Origin: Petrimonas sp.
GTDB lineage: Bacteria; Bacteroidota; Bacteroidia; Bacteroidales; Dysgonomonadaceae
Reading direction: 5' to 3'
NCBI GenBank assembly: GCA_012839475.1
Contig: DUNG01000034.1
Coordinates: 213,654-277,653, forward strand
Length of the DNA stretch: 64,000 nt
How positions within the stretch are numbered: position 1 is the first letter of the stretch; each line of letters begins with the position of its first letter. A program made the position numbers and the translations under genes. Under the pieces are notes generated by a model that did no database searches, was not told the DNA's origin, and saw only the letters and a program-made list of their open reading frames with translations. This document shows, piece after piece, positions 1 to 9,321 of this stretch.

Positions 1-1340
1 TACCTCAATCCAACGTTCAGGTCCAGCATGATCTTCTGGTCGGAGTAAATGGTTTTATACTCATTATCCGCATCGAAGTAGTAGGCACCCCCTATTTTCC
101 CGTATAACCTTAACCGGTTGTATAACGGGTAAGAGAGTCCTACACCCACGTTCAACGACAGCTGCGGGTTACGTTGCGAAATCGGTTCTACCTCCCTTTT
201 CAGGGACTGGCCGTTGCCTATTGTCTCCTCCTCACTCAACTTCTTGCGGTTACCGCACACATCTTTCTCGATCATTCCTCCAACGGATGCGTAAAGGTTT
301 AGCTTGTTGAATGAAAACACGGTATAGTTCACGCTCAACGGCACGCCAATATAGTGAAGATGCTGCGACTCTCTTTCATCAAGGCTGGAACTCGCGTTCC
401 GCACCTTAGAATATAGGTAGCTATAAACGAGCCCCGACTCGATAGAAAGACCATCGATTAACTCCTTCGACAGGGTAATACCAAATGAGATGGGTTGATT
501 GTGCTCCATCTGAGAAACGTTATCGGCAACTTTCTGGGTGGCGAACAGAGGGAGGGAGGCATCCTCAGGTATATCATGGGCAGGAGAAGCACTACGCAAC
601 GTCATGGGCGTATTCACGACCTGCTGGTAGGAATGTAAGCCACCGCGACCGCCCAACGCGAGAAGCAGGGGTTCTTCCCTTTCTAGCCTGCCCGTCTCTT
701 CAACCAACAACCTATCCCATTCGTCTGCCACGATCATCACCTCCTCTTCGAAGCGACTACTCGCTTCAAAGGATGGGGCGGTATGCTTAGAGCCAACCGC
801 GTGAATCCGGCTTACCGCCTCTTCTACTTTTTTCCTGATCGCCAACCGATCGCTGATTACCTCAATTGGACGAGAGGCGAGGACAACCTCTTTTGAAACC
901 ACGTCTGAGGTTGTATACAAACCTGCACCTGGTTTCTCGTTCACTTCCGAAGCTGAAGCCTGGGTCGCTTGCAAAATCGTTTCAGTAACTTCACCCTGAC
1001 CCGCTTCCGAAGCTACTATAGCATCGGTTTCTGTAGCCGCGGACAATCCCTCTTTCGGCTCGCTACGCTTACCTACCGCCATGTCCGTGGTACTTTCCGC
1101 AACCAACGACTCGGGTTGCTCCCAAGGCCGCTGTGTAAACAACAGGCTTCCCACGATAAACAGAAACACCGCCGCCACGGATGCCACCGCGTAGCGCCAC
1201 CTCCTTCGGGGTATCAAGACCACGGGAGCAGCCTCATTCAACGCCTTCTCCAGGCGTTTCCACCCGTCGGGGGGTACCTCTCCCTTGAAGTCGCTAAACT
1301 TCTCTTGAAACTGTTTCCGTATGTAGTTATCTGAACTCAT
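1..1340 (-). CDS. Membrane-anchored outer-membrane beta-barrel protein (partial, C-terminus off the left edge)
   Basis: The frame stays open from the ATG at 1340 to the window edge (446 codons). The N-terminus is a short hydrophilic segment (residues 1-45, containing PPDGWKRLE), then one membrane segment (about 50-68), then a long charged linker. From about residue 270 the sequence alternates as in beta-strands, typical of PorT/OmpW-like barrels. The ATG overlaps the stop of the sigma factor gene by 4 bases (ATGA), so the two are translationally coupled. A cytoplasmic head and single membrane span before a barrel is a recurrent Bacteroidetes arrangement; the position after an ECF sigma gene suggests, without proving, an anti-sigma-like or envelope-sensing role. 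The exact family cannot be fixed because the end is missing. Confidence 0.75.
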   Translation of the reverse strand, partial: MSSDNYIRKQFQEKFSDFKGEVPPDGWKRLEKALNEAAPVVLIPRRRWRYAVASVAAVFLFIVGSLLFTQRPWEQPESLVAESTTDMAVGKRSEPKEGLSAATETDAIVASEAGQGEVTETILQATQASASEVNEKPGAGLYTTSDVVSKEVVLASRPIEVISDRLAIRKKVEEAVSRIHAVGSKHTAPSFEASSRFEEEVMIVADEWDRLLVEETGRLEREEPLLLALGGRGGLHSYQQVVNTPMTLRSASPAHDIPEDASLPLFATQKVADNVSQMEHNQPISFGITLSKELIDGLSIESGLVYSYLYSKVRNASSSLDERESQHLHYIGVPLSVNYTVFSFNKLNLYASVGGMIEKDVCGNRKKLSEEETIGNGQSLKREVEPISQRNPQLSLNVGVGLSYPLYNRLRLYGKIGGAYYFDADNEYKTIYSDQKIMLDLNVGLR

Positions 1341-1906
1341 TGTACTTTTCTTCGCTGGTTTTTACTTAGGATAGTCAAAATCTTCTTCTGCAACAGGGAC
1401 TTGGCCCTAAAAAACTGCGATCGTGATGCGGCTTCGTTGATTCCCAGTTCACGGGCAATCTCCTTGTGCGACATCTCCTCGAAGATAAATAGGTTGAACA
1501 CGGTTCTATACCCGGGTGGTAAACTCCTGATCATCTCAAGCACCTCTGCCCGCGGAATATCCCCGATATCGAGCAAGTCGTCCTCTTGGAGCTCCACCAC
1601 GTTGGAAGCGAAGTATCCGTACTCATCCATGAACTTCACCTTCTGCTTCTCCTTCCGGTAGTGCTCCAGTGCCAAGTTCACGAAAATCCTCCTTAGCCAG
1701 CCTTCAAAAGAACCCTTGCCCGTGTACGAGCCAATCTTTGTGAACGCGCGAATGAACCCATCGTGCAACAGGTCGCGAGCGGTTTCTTCCTCCCTGCAGT
1801 AACGCAAACATACCGCCATCATTGTTGGAGCGTATCGCTCGTATAATGCTCGTTGAGCATCACGGTCCTGTTTCTTACACGCTATAATCAGTTGAGAATC
1901 GTCCAT
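1337..1906 (-). CDS. ECF-type RNA polymerase sigma-70 factor
   Basis: 189 residues, the normal size for a group 4 sigma factor. Region 2 lies at about residues 10-75, with DLLHDGFIRAF in the core-binding helix. Region 4 lies at about 125-180, with LPPGYRTVFNLF followed by a helix-turn-helix around SHKEIARELGINEAASRSQ. There is no region 1 or 3. It would direct RNA polymerase to a small set of envelope or stress promoters. Its stop overlaps the start of the downstream beta-barrel gene by 4 bases; no FecR-type anti-sigma gene is adjacent, so the barrel protein with its cytoplasmic head is the obvious candidate partner (inference). Confidence 0.93.
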   Translation of the reverse strand: MDDSQLIIACKKQDRDAQRALYERYAPTMMAVCLRYCREEETARDLLHDGFIRAFTKIGSYTGKGSFEGWLRRIFVNLALEHYRKEKQKVKFMDEYGYFASNVVELQEDDLLDIGDIPRAEVLEMIRSLPPGYRTVFNLFIFEEMSHKEIARELGINEAASRSQFFRAKSLLQKKILTILSKNQRRKVQ

Positions 1907-2276
1907 TCTACTTCGCAGTTCATTATGATAGATGGATAATTAAGAAAAACGCTGCGCGAATCGGTTCGTTTTACAAGAATTTATCTTTTTTTAAGAATTC
2001 ACCCCGTTTTTCATCCACTTGTTATTTCATCCTTTTCACATTCAAAAATACAACCGCACAAAAAATATTGCAAGAAAATATATTTAAAGAATGTGTATTT
2101 ATAAATTGCAGTCTATCTGTTTTTTATTTATTTTTGTACTGTCAAGTTCGGAGCAGATCAATTCAACAAACTTGACATGAAACCAATGTGTTTAAAAACC
2201 GTCTTTAAGCCCCATGGAAATGATTGTTTTAAACACCAAAGGTTTTGTACGCTGAAATGTAAAATAGATTAAACGT
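1907..2276. other. Divergent intergenic region between sigma factor and sppA
   Basis: 370 bases, strongly A+T-rich, with no coding pattern in any frame. It must hold the promoters of both divergent units; only the sppA-side motif is recognisable. Confidence 0.6.
2106..2136 (+). promoter_or_regulatory. Bacteroidetes-type promoter for the sppA operon
   Basis: TTG at 2106-2108 and TATTTTTG at 2129-2136 are separated by 20 bases and match the Bacteroidetes -33/-7 pattern. The implied transcript would have a leader of about 130 bases before sppA. Confidence 0.5.
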
Positions 2277-4052
2277 ATGAAAGATTTTGTAAAAATCATG
2301 CTGGCCTCTGCGTTGGGTTTCCTCATCGCGAACATCTTGCTGTCATTCATTGCCCTTATTTTCTTCGTGGGCGTCATGGGTTCACTCATGGGTTCTATGT
2401 CGTCTGACAAATTCATCCTGCAAGAAAATTCGGTGCTGAACTTGCGATTAAATGCCCCCATCAACGAGCGGATCGCCGAAGATGACCCCTTCACCGCTCT
2501 CCTTACCTCTGATATGCCTTCGCCGATGGGGTTGAATGAGATCGTGAGTGCCATTCGCAAGGCAAAAAATGAAGATAAGATCAAAGGCATTTACCTCGAT
2601 TCCCGCAATTTATCGGCCTCAACAGCCACGTTGGCCGAGATCCGCCAGGAGTTGGAAAGCTTCAAGGAGAGCGGCAAGTTCATCGTTGCTTATGCCGACA
2701 CCTACACGCAGGAGGGTTATTACCTGGCCTCTGTAGCCGATAAAGTAGCTTTAAACCCGCAAGGTGTACTGGACCTGCACGGCCTTGCCTCCACCCCCAT
2801 CTTCATCAAGGATGCCCTGGATAAGCTGGGCATCCAAGTGCAGGTGTTCAAGGTGGGCACCTACAAGTCGGCCGTGGAGCCGTTTATACAGAACGAGATG
2901 AGCGAAGCGAACCGGGAGCAGCTCTCCTCTTTCCTGAACGATTCCTGGAGTGCCATGCGCACCGATTTTGCCATGTCTCGCTCACTCACGGAAGAGGCCA
3001 TCGACTCGTTGGCCAACACCCTTCCCCTATTGCAGCCTGCCGAATCTCTCTTGGCAGCTGGGTTGGTAGACACCCTGCTCTACGAAACCGAGATGAAAGC
3101 ATACCTGCGTACCCTTCTCGATATCGACGAAGACGACAAGATACCCTCTGCTACTGTCAGCGACATGAAGTCGGTTAAGACCAAGAGTGTGAAGAAGACG
3201 GAAAACTCAATAGCCCTCCTCTATGCCTACGGTAACATCGAGTCGGGCAGTGGCTCGACCAATATCCAGGACAAGTACATGGTCAATCAGATCGAAAAAC
3301 TGAAAAACGATGACGATATCAAGGCGGTAGTCTTTCGAATTAACTCGGGGGGTGGTAGCGCCTACGCATCTGAGCAGATATGGAAGGCAATCTCCGAGTT
3401 GAAAGAGGTGAAACCGGTGATCGCTTCGATGGGCGATATGGCTGCCTCAGGAGGATACTACATCGCCTGCAACGCCGACAAGATCGTGGCACAACCCACC
3501 ACCCTAACCGGCTCCATCGGGGTATTCGGAATCATCCCGGACCTCGAGGGAACCTCCAAGAAAATCGGTGTCCGCACCGATATGGTGAAGACCAACGAGT
3601 TTGCCGACTTCGGAAACATTACCCGTCCCCTTAATGATCGGGAAGGCGAGAAGCTGCAAGCCATGGTTGAGCGAGGGTACGACATCTTTCTGATGCGCTG
3701 TGCCGATGGACGCGGCATAGAAAAAGACTCCCTGGCCCGTTACGCGGAAGGGCGTATCTGGACTGGCAACCAAGCCAAGGAGATCGGCCTCGTGGACGAG
3801 CTGGGAGGTATCGAGCGGGCCATCGAGATTGCCGCCGAAAAGGCTAACCTGGGAAAGAGCTACGTGGTACTCGAGTACCCGAGGCTCCGCTCCCGCATTG
3901 ATGAACTCATCAATCCCGCTAAAGAGGAACTGGCAGCACGCACGCTGAAAGAGTACCTGGGTGAGAGCTACGAGCTTTTCATGCTAATTAAGAATCTGAA
4001 AAAGCAGGATTACCTGCAGGCACGCATCCCTTACGATTTGAACATCCATTAA
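2277..4052 (+). CDS. sppA: Signal peptide peptidase SppA, 67K type
   Basis: 591 residues, the length of the long (tandem-domain) SppA family, which cleaves leftover signal peptides in the cytoplasmic membrane. A membrane segment sits at about residues 5-30. Two S49-peptidase domains follow: the first carries the candidate catalytic lysine in YKSAVEPF (around 200), the second the candidate nucleophile serine in AASGGYYIA (around 390), as in the Ser/Lys dyad of the family. It leads a tight same-strand run with lpxK, a purine nucleoside phosphorylase gene and thiL, separated by only 16 bases from lpxK. Start chosen at the ATG directly before the membrane segment. Confidence 0.95.
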   Translation: MKDFVKIMLASALGFLIANILLSFIALIFFVGVMGSLMGSMSSDKFILQENSVLNLRLNAPINERIAEDDPFTALLTSDMPSPMGLNEIVSAIRKAKNEDKIKGIYLDSRNLSASTATLAEIRQELESFKESGKFIVAYADTYTQEGYYLASVADKVALNPQGVLDLHGLASTPIFIKDALDKLGIQVQVFKVGTYKSAVEPFIQNEMSEANREQLSSFLNDSWSAMRTDFAMSRSLTEEAIDSLANTLPLLQPAESLLAAGLVDTLLYETEMKAYLRTLLDIDEDDKIPSATVSDMKSVKTKSVKKTENSIALLYAYGNIESGSGSTNIQDKYMVNQIEKLKNDDDIKAVVFRINSGGGSAYASEQIWKAISELKEVKPVIASMGDMAASGGYYIACNADKIVAQPTTLTGSIGVFGIIPDLEGTSKKIGVRTDMVKTNEFADFGNITRPLNDREGEKLQAMVERGYDIFLMRCADGRGIEKDSLARYAEGRIWTGNQAKEIGLVDELGGIERAIEIAAEKANLGKSYVVLEYPRLRSRIDELINPAKEELAARTLKEYLGESYELFMLIKNLKKQDYLQARIPYDLNIH

Positions 4053-4068
4053 CCCGTTCCCTCAGCTG

Positions 4069-5190
4069 ATGGTGCAACCTATCGGTGACATACGTCGTTC
4101 ATTGCTGCCACTATCGTGGTTGTACGGGGGCGTTGTGAACCTACGAAACTGGTTGTTCGACCGGGAAATACTCAAGCAGAGGTCGTTCGATGTCCCGGTC
4201 ATTTGCGTAGGCAATATCACCGTGGGCGGCACTGGGAAAACCCCCCATATCGAGTATCTTATCCGCTTGCTCTCAAAGCAATACAGGGTAGCGGTACTGA
4301 GCCGGGGGTACAAACGAAAGAGCAGGGGATTCAGGGTAGTTGAAACGGATTCGCGGGTACAAGATGTTGGGGACGAGCCGCTCCAGATCAAGCGCAAGTT
4401 CCCCGACACGATGGTTTTCGTGGATGCAAACCGTGTACGAGCCATCGAGAGAATCCTCAACGCGGGGTCCGCATCTCGCCCCGATGTAATTTTGCTGGAC
4501 GACGGCTTTCAACACCGCCGCGTGAAACCCTCCCTATCCATTCTTCTCGTGGACAGCAACCGCCCGGTATTCGAGGATGAACTGCTTCCGGCGGGGCTTC
4601 TACGTGAGCCGCTTAGCGGGAAGAACAGGGCCTCCATCGTGCTGGTAACCAAATGTCACCCCGATATGCAACCCATCGACTTTCGTATCTACTCCAACGG
4701 GCTGGATCTGTACCCCTTTCAAAAGCTTTACTTCACATCGCTAGAGTACGGTGCGATTCGACCCCTATTCCCAGAACTGGGAGGTGAGGAGCTGGAGCTG
4801 AACGACCTCCGTAAGAAACACCTCTTCCTGGTGACCGGTATTGCATCGCCCGCACCGCTGGTGGATAAGCTGGAACACAAGACGTACAACCTCTACACCA
4901 AATTTTTCCCCGATCACCACTCGTTCACCAAAGAGAATATCCGCTCCATTTGGAGGATGGTGGCATCGGTAGACGATCCCAATAAAATCATCCTTACCAC
5001 GGAGAAAGATGCCGTCCGTTTTCAGTCGCTTCCCTTCTTGGAGGAAGAGATGAAACGGATACTCTACTATATCCCGGTACGGATTTCGTTTATCAACGAA
5101 AACAAACAGGAATCATTCAACAACCATATCCATAAACATGTTAGAAACTATCAAGCAAACCGCCGATTACCTGGCGAACAAAATCAGTGA
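4069..5190 (+). CDS. lpxK: Tetraacyldisaccharide 4'-kinase (lipid A synthesis)
   Basis: 373 residues. LpxK phosphorylates the 4' position of the lipid A disaccharide at the inner membrane. The N-terminal region has the family opening (LLPLSWLYGGVVNLRNW) and a P-loop in GNITVGGTGKTP at about residues 46-57. Further family signatures are SRGYKRKSRGF, VGDEPLQIK and LLDDGFQHRRV, the last being highly characteristic of LpxK. The 3' end overlaps the next gene by 53 bases, in a different frame, which is unusually long but both reading frames look intact. It shows the cell has a lipid A-bearing outer membrane. Confidence 0.96.
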   Translation: MVQPIGDIRRSLLPLSWLYGGVVNLRNWLFDREILKQRSFDVPVICVGNITVGGTGKTPHIEYLIRLLSKQYRVAVLSRGYKRKSRGFRVVETDSRVQDVGDEPLQIKRKFPDTMVFVDANRVRAIERILNAGSASRPDVILLDDGFQHRRVKPSLSILLVDSNRPVFEDELLPAGLLREPLSGKNRASIVLVTKCHPDMQPIDFRIYSNGLDLYPFQKLYFTSLEYGAIRPLFPELGGEELELNDLRKKHLFLVTGIASPAPLVDKLEHKTYNLYTKFFPDHHSFTKENIRSIWRMVASVDDPNKIILTTEKDAVRFQSLPFLEEEMKRILYYIPVRISFINENKQESFNNHIHKHVRNYQANRRLPGEQNQ

Positions 5191-5950
5191 CGTACCCAAC
5201 ACGGCCATCATCTTAGGCACCGGCCTGGGTGAATTAGCCCGCGAGATTACAGAACGGGAGGAGATCCCGTACTCGGAGATACCCAACTTCCCCGTTTCCA
5301 CCGTCGAGGGGCACAGCGGGAAACTAATCGTTGGCAAGCTTGGCGGCAAAAGGGTGCTCGCCATGCAAGGCCGTTTTCACTACTACGAGGGGTATAATAT
5401 GAAGCAGGTCACCTTCCCCATCCGCGTATTCAAGGCACTAGGTGTCGAGTACCTATTCGTGTCGAACGCCGCGGGGGGTATGAACTCCTCGTTTGACGTG
5501 GGCGACATTATGCTGATTGAAGACCACATCAATCTTTTCCCCGAGCACCCGCTTCACGGGAAGAATTACGACCAACTGGGTACCCGTTTCCCCGATATGA
5601 GTGAAGCGTACAACAAAGAGCTACGGTTATTGGCCATGGAGATCGCTAAGGAGAAGGACATCAAGCTGCAACACGGTGTTTACATTGGGTTACAGGGACC
5701 TACCTTCGAGACCCCGGCCGAGTACAATTTCCTGAGGATCATCGGTGGCGATGCCGTGGGCATGTCTACTGTTCCCGAGGTCATCGTGGCCAACCACGCG
5801 GGAATGAAGGTGTTGGCTTTCTCTATCATCACCGACCTGGGCGTGATCGGCAAGATCGTGGAGATCTCTCACGAGGAGGTGCAGGAAGCGGCCAAGATAG
5901 CCCAACCCAAGATCGCTGAGATCATGCGTACCGTCATCGAGCGTATGTAA
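5138..5950 (+). CDS. punA: Purine nucleoside phosphorylase (trimeric PNP class)
   Basis: 270 residues. It splits (deoxy)inosine and guanosine with phosphate into free base and (deoxy)ribose-1-phosphate for purine salvage in the cytosol. Family motifs appear in order: IILGTGLGE (phosphate loop), VEGHSGKL, GRFHYYEGY, VSNAAGGMN, GLQGPTFETPAEY and VGMSTVPEVIVANH. The length fits the low-molecular-mass trimeric class rather than hexameric DeoD. The ATG lies inside the end of lpxK (53-base overlap); starting later would remove the N-terminal helix before GTGLG, so this start is preferred. Inosine/guanosine versus xanthosine preference cannot be told from sequence alone. Confidence 0.93.
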   Translation: MLETIKQTADYLANKISDVPNTAIILGTGLGELAREITEREEIPYSEIPNFPVSTVEGHSGKLIVGKLGGKRVLAMQGRFHYYEGYNMKQVTFPIRVFKALGVEYLFVSNAAGGMNSSFDVGDIMLIEDHINLFPEHPLHGKNYDQLGTRFPDMSEAYNKELRLLAMEIAKEKDIKLQHGVYIGLQGPTFETPAEYNFLRIIGGDAVGMSTVPEVIVANHAGMKVLAFSIITDLGVIGKIVEISHEEVQEAAKIAQPKIAEIMRTVIERM

Positions 5951-5960
5951 CGGGCGCCAA

Positions 5961-6992
5961 ATGAAACGTACAGAAATAGCGACACTCGGGGAGTTCGGCC
6001 TCATCGACCACCTCACGGGTGACATCCGGCTTGCCCAAGAGAGCTCAATCAAAGGGGTAGGCGACGATGCCGCCGTCCTGAACCATGACGAGGAGCGGAC
6101 GCTGGTCGCCACCGACCTGCTGCTCGAGGGGATCCATTTCGACCTCGTCTACACCCCGTTGAAACACTTGGGGTACAAGGCAGCGATCGTCAACTTCTCC
6201 GACATCTACGCGATGAACGGAACGCCCCGGCAGATCACGATCTCCCTGGGTATCTCCAAGCGCTTCTCGGTGGAGGATATTGAGAGCTTCTACAGCGGCG
6301 TGAAGCTGGCTTGCAGCATCTATGGTGTGGATATCGTGGGTGGTGACACCACCTCATCGCTTACCGGGTTCACCGTGAGCGTAACCTGCATCGGGAGCGC
6401 TAAGGAAGGAAATATCGTCTTTCGAAACGGTGCGAAGGATACCGATTTGATCTACGTGTCGGGCGACTTAGGGGCCTCCTACATGGGACTACAGCTACTG
6501 GAGCGCGAGAAGGCGGTGTTCGACGGGAGCAGCGACTTCCAACCCGATTTCGCGGGTAAAGAGTACCTGCTGGAGCGCCAACTGAAACCCGAGGCAAGAA
6601 GGGATGTCGTGGCATTGCTCAAAGAGCATGGCATCCTCCCCACCTCGATGATCGATATTTCAGACGGTCTATCGTCCGACCTGCTCCATATCTGCAAGCA
6701 GAGCAATACCGGCTGCCAGCTCTACGAAGAGCGGCTTCCCATCGACTACCAGACCGCCGTGGCGGCCGAAATGTTCAATATGAACGTGAGCACGGTGGCG
6801 CTCAACGGCGGCGAAGATTACGAACTGCTCTTTACCGTTCCCCTAACGTCGCTCGAAGCGATGGAGCGGGTAACCGGCGTGCGCTTGGTGGGTCACATGA
6901 CCAAGCCGGAGCATGGCTGCCACCTCGTTACGCGGGATGGGCAAGAGATGCGCTTACGTGCCCAAGGGTGGGAACCCATTGCCGGGAGATAA
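5961..6992 (+). CDS. thiL: Thiamine-monophosphate kinase
   Basis: 343 residues. ThiL converts thiamine monophosphate to the active diphosphate with ATP. Motifs are GVGDDAAVL (about 32-40), TDLLLEGIHFD, VGGDTTSS (Mg/ATP site), YVSGDLGASY, IDISDGLSSDL and LNGGEDYELLF near the C-terminus, in the order expected of the family. It starts 10 bases after the PNP stop, so it is last in the sppA operon. The following gene differs sharply in base composition, marking the end of the housekeeping block. No thiamine riboswitch is visible upstream, as expected within an operon. Confidence 0.95.
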   Translation: MKRTEIATLGEFGLIDHLTGDIRLAQESSIKGVGDDAAVLNHDEERTLVATDLLLEGIHFDLVYTPLKHLGYKAAIVNFSDIYAMNGTPRQITISLGISKRFSVEDIESFYSGVKLACSIYGVDIVGGDTTSSLTGFTVSVTCIGSAKEGNIVFRNGAKDTDLIYVSGDLGASYMGLQLLEREKAVFDGSSDFQPDFAGKEYLLERQLKPEARRDVVALLKEHGILPTSMIDISDGLSSDLLHICKQSNTGCQLYEERLPIDYQTAVAAEMFNMNVSTVALNGGEDYELLFTVPLTSLEAMERVTGVRLVGHMTKPEHGCHLVTRDGQEMRLRAQGWEPIAGR

Positions 6993-7195
6993 AAGCGAAC
7001 CGTTAGACACAACCCTGATCGTGAACTCTTTCTTTACCGAACGCACGGGAAACGAGATTTTTTCGTACTTTCGTCTTGCATATGCTAGGTGAGTGTTGGC
7101 TTTGCTTTAACCAATAGTACAATTCTATAAGGTTTTCTATCAAATAGGAAATTAGCGCTTTTAATTAAATCGGTTAACAATAATAAATAAAATTA

Positions 7196-8764
7196 ATGCT
7201 TATGAACACAAAAGTTGAAATTGATTCACGAAATTTCTCAAGAAGAAAATTTATCTCTACTTGTGCAGCATGTGCAGCCTATGGAGTTTGTATGGCTAAA
7301 TCACCAATAGAAGTCAGTTCTTCTCACTCGTATACAAATATAAAAAATGAAAAGTTGAGAATAAGAGTGATTTATTCATTACATAACATTGTTCAGGATA
7401 GGCCAGATTGGCCAAATATTGGATTCGATTTTAAACCATCCATCGAAAAATATAATTCTGTTTTTAAAAAGGAGTTTCCATCTTATGAATTTATTTCAAC
7501 TTTAGCCTCAAATCAAGAAGATGCTGAAAGTATTATAGCTCAAGATAAAAATGAAAAAATAGATGCATATATCGTTTTTCAAATGAATTGCTGGAATAGA
7601 GTAGTTCAGACCATTGCAAAATCGAAAAAGCCTGTCCTCTATGTAGATTTTAAATATGCAGGCAGCGGGGGATTCCTGGTATATAATTCAGAATTTTTAA
7701 GAAATAAACAGTCTAATGTGGGCTTTGTTTCATCTTCACGAGTTGAAGATTTAATTGAGGGGGTTAAATGTTTTGAATCATCTGTTCAAAATCCCGACCA
7801 TTTTGCTTCTGCTACAACTATGGCGAGATTGAAATCAACACCCTCCTCTGGACAAATATCTTGGAAATCAGACAAATTAGATGTTCTGTCAATGGATGAA
7901 ACGAAACGAAGATTGAAAGAATCCAAGATTTTAGCGTTTCGTGATCAAAATGCTCATACTGCTGAACCCATAATGGGAATACCAATTGAATTCCTTACTT
8001 TTGCTGAATTAAATAAGGCTTGGGAAGCAGCAAATAGGGATGAAGCTAAAGTAGTCGCTGAAAAGTGGAAAAATAATTCATCAAAAATTGTTGATGTTTC
8101 GTTTGATGAGCTACAAAATTCAGCTGCTTTTTATTTAGGAATGAAATCAATATTAAAAAAGCATCAAGCAAATGCTATTACAGTAAATTGTCTCGGAGGA
8201 TTTTATGGCAATCATATTCATGCTTATCCTTGTTTGGGATTCCACGAATTAGCAAATGAAGGATTAATTGGAGCCTGTGAGTGTGATATTCGTTCTACAG
8301 TAACAATGGTCGCCTTTAGCACAATGACAGGACGCCCTGGTTACATTTCTGATCCAGTGATTGACACCTCTAAACGTCAGATAATTTATGCTCATTGCGT
8401 TGCACCTAATAAAATGTTTGGTACAGAAGGAGCTGCAAATCCATATAATATTATGACCCATTCAGAAGACAGGCAAGGGGCAGCGGTTCAGTCAATGTTG
8501 CCTCTAGGTTACTTAACTACAACATTAGAGATCGACAATGATAAAAAAGAGATAATTTTCCATCAAGCAAAAGCGGTTGATAATGATCCGGATGATAGGG
8601 CTTGCAGAACTAAACTTTGTGCAGAACCCATTGGTGACATAGAAAAATTATTTACTGAATGGGATAGATGGGGGTGGCATCGTGTTACTTTTTATGGTGA
8701 CTTGAAAAAACCTGTTTATGACTTGGCTGATTCAATCGGTTGGAGAGTTATTGAAGAAACCTGA
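7196..8764 (+). CDS. Tat-exported L-fucose isomerase-like protein
   Basis: 522 residues. The N-terminus carries a twin-arginine motif (FSRRKFIS, residues 14-21) followed by a short Ala/Cys-rich stretch, so export in folded form is likely. The middle (AYIVFQMNCWNRVVQTIAK) and the C-terminal half, with CLGFHELANEGLIGACECD followed by a conserved PYNIMTHSEDRQG region, resemble the fucose/arabinose isomerase fold, in which acidic residues of this kind bind the divalent metal. Known enzymes of that fold act in the cytosol, so an exported member is odd and may not be an isomerase. The gene is clearly richer in A+T than thiL or the glycosidase genes, suggesting transfer. It stands alone and ends in a hairpin terminator. 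Start could also be the ATG at 7202. Confidence 0.7.
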   Translation: MLMNTKVEIDSRNFSRRKFISTCAACAAYGVCMAKSPIEVSSSHSYTNIKNEKLRIRVIYSLHNIVQDRPDWPNIGFDFKPSIEKYNSVFKKEFPSYEFISTLASNQEDAESIIAQDKNEKIDAYIVFQMNCWNRVVQTIAKSKKPVLYVDFKYAGSGGFLVYNSEFLRNKQSNVGFVSSSRVEDLIEGVKCFESSVQNPDHFASATTMARLKSTPSSGQISWKSDKLDVLSMDETKRRLKESKILAFRDQNAHTAEPIMGIPIEFLTFAELNKAWEAANRDEAKVVAEKWKNNSSKIVDVSFDELQNSAAFYLGMKSILKKHQANAITVNCLGGFYGNHIHAYPCLGFHELANEGLIGACECDIRSTVTMVAFSTMTGRPGYISDPVIDTSKRQIIYAHCVAPNKMFGTEGAANPYNIMTHSEDRQGAAVQSMLPLGYLTTTLEIDNDKKEIIFHQAKAVDNDPDDRACRTKLCAEPIGDIEKLFTEWDRWGWHRVTFYGDLKKPVYDLADSIGWRVIEET

Positions 8765-8837
8765 TGTATAAGGTTCGGTAATTTTATTAAATGAATATTT
8801 GTGCTTACAGCTAAAAATTCACTAAAGTTGTTGAATT

Positions 8838-8865
8838 ACAGCTTGTTATTTCAACAAGCTGTTTT
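8838..8865 (+). terminator. Rho-independent terminator after the isomerase-like gene
   Basis: Perfect 10-bp stem ACAGCTTGTT / AACAAGCTGT with a 5-base loop, followed by a short T run. It lies 73 bases after the stop at 8764. Confidence 0.8.
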
Positions 8866-9077
8866 AGATGTAAACTTTTGTATATCGGGATACAACTATT
8901 TTTAGGCATGTATGCGGCCACTTATTTCCTGACTTCGTCAACATGTCACCCAAAAATTCTCATCAAATAATTTAGCTATTTTTTATGCCTGCGCATAATC
9001 ATAGTTTTTCTTATGCTCTTCTTGTTCTTTGGCAATCGTATCTCTAGAACAATTTCCCGAACTTTTCTATAGCAAAT

Positions 9078-9108
9078 TTTGCAAATATCAAAAATGGGTG
9101 TATCTTTG
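9078..9108 (+). promoter_or_regulatory. Promoter of tRNA-Phe
   Basis: TTTG at 9078-9081 and TATCTTTG at 9101-9108, spaced 19 bases, match the Bacteroidetes consensus exactly; the tRNA starts 21 bases further on. Confidence 0.8.
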
Positions 9109-9129
9109 CGTTCGCATTTGTGAAATGTG

Positions 9130-9202
9130 GGTGCCATAGCTCAGTTGGTAGAGCAAAGGACTGAAAATCCTTGTGTCCCCGGTTCGATTCCTGGTGGCAC
9201 CA
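9130..9202 (+). tRNA. tRNA-Phe (anticodon GAA)
   Basis: 73 bases fold into a full cloverleaf. The acceptor arms GGTGCCA and TGGCACC pair perfectly, the anticodon loop CTGAAAA presents GAA, and the T-arm GGTTCGATTC is canonical. The CCA end is not encoded. The gene has its own promoter and terminator. The accessory island starts just downstream. Confidence 0.97.
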
Positions 9203-9211
9203 CAATCCGAG

Positions 9212-9243
9212 ACGCTTAAATAGAGATATTTAGGCGTTTTTTT
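9212..9243 (+). terminator. Rho-independent terminator after tRNA-Phe
   Basis: An 11-bp stem (ACGCTTAAATA / TATTTAGGCGT, one G-T pair) with GAGA loop followed by seven T residues. Confidence 0.88.
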
Positions 9244-9321
9244 GTATGCCCCTAACCGAAATCCCCTGTTTTTCTACTGGTTTTCAATAAAAAGGTAAAC
9301 CGAGAGGTAAACCGAAAAAAC

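Noticed and set aside
485..1334. Plus-strand frames of 101 and 121 codons
   Set aside because: Antisense to the partial beta-barrel gene, whose minus-strand frame is continuous through the region.
6993..7195. Possible thiamine riboswitch or promoter near thiL
   Set aside because: No THI-box-like sequence is seen; TACTTTCG at 7066 lacks a partner -33 element.
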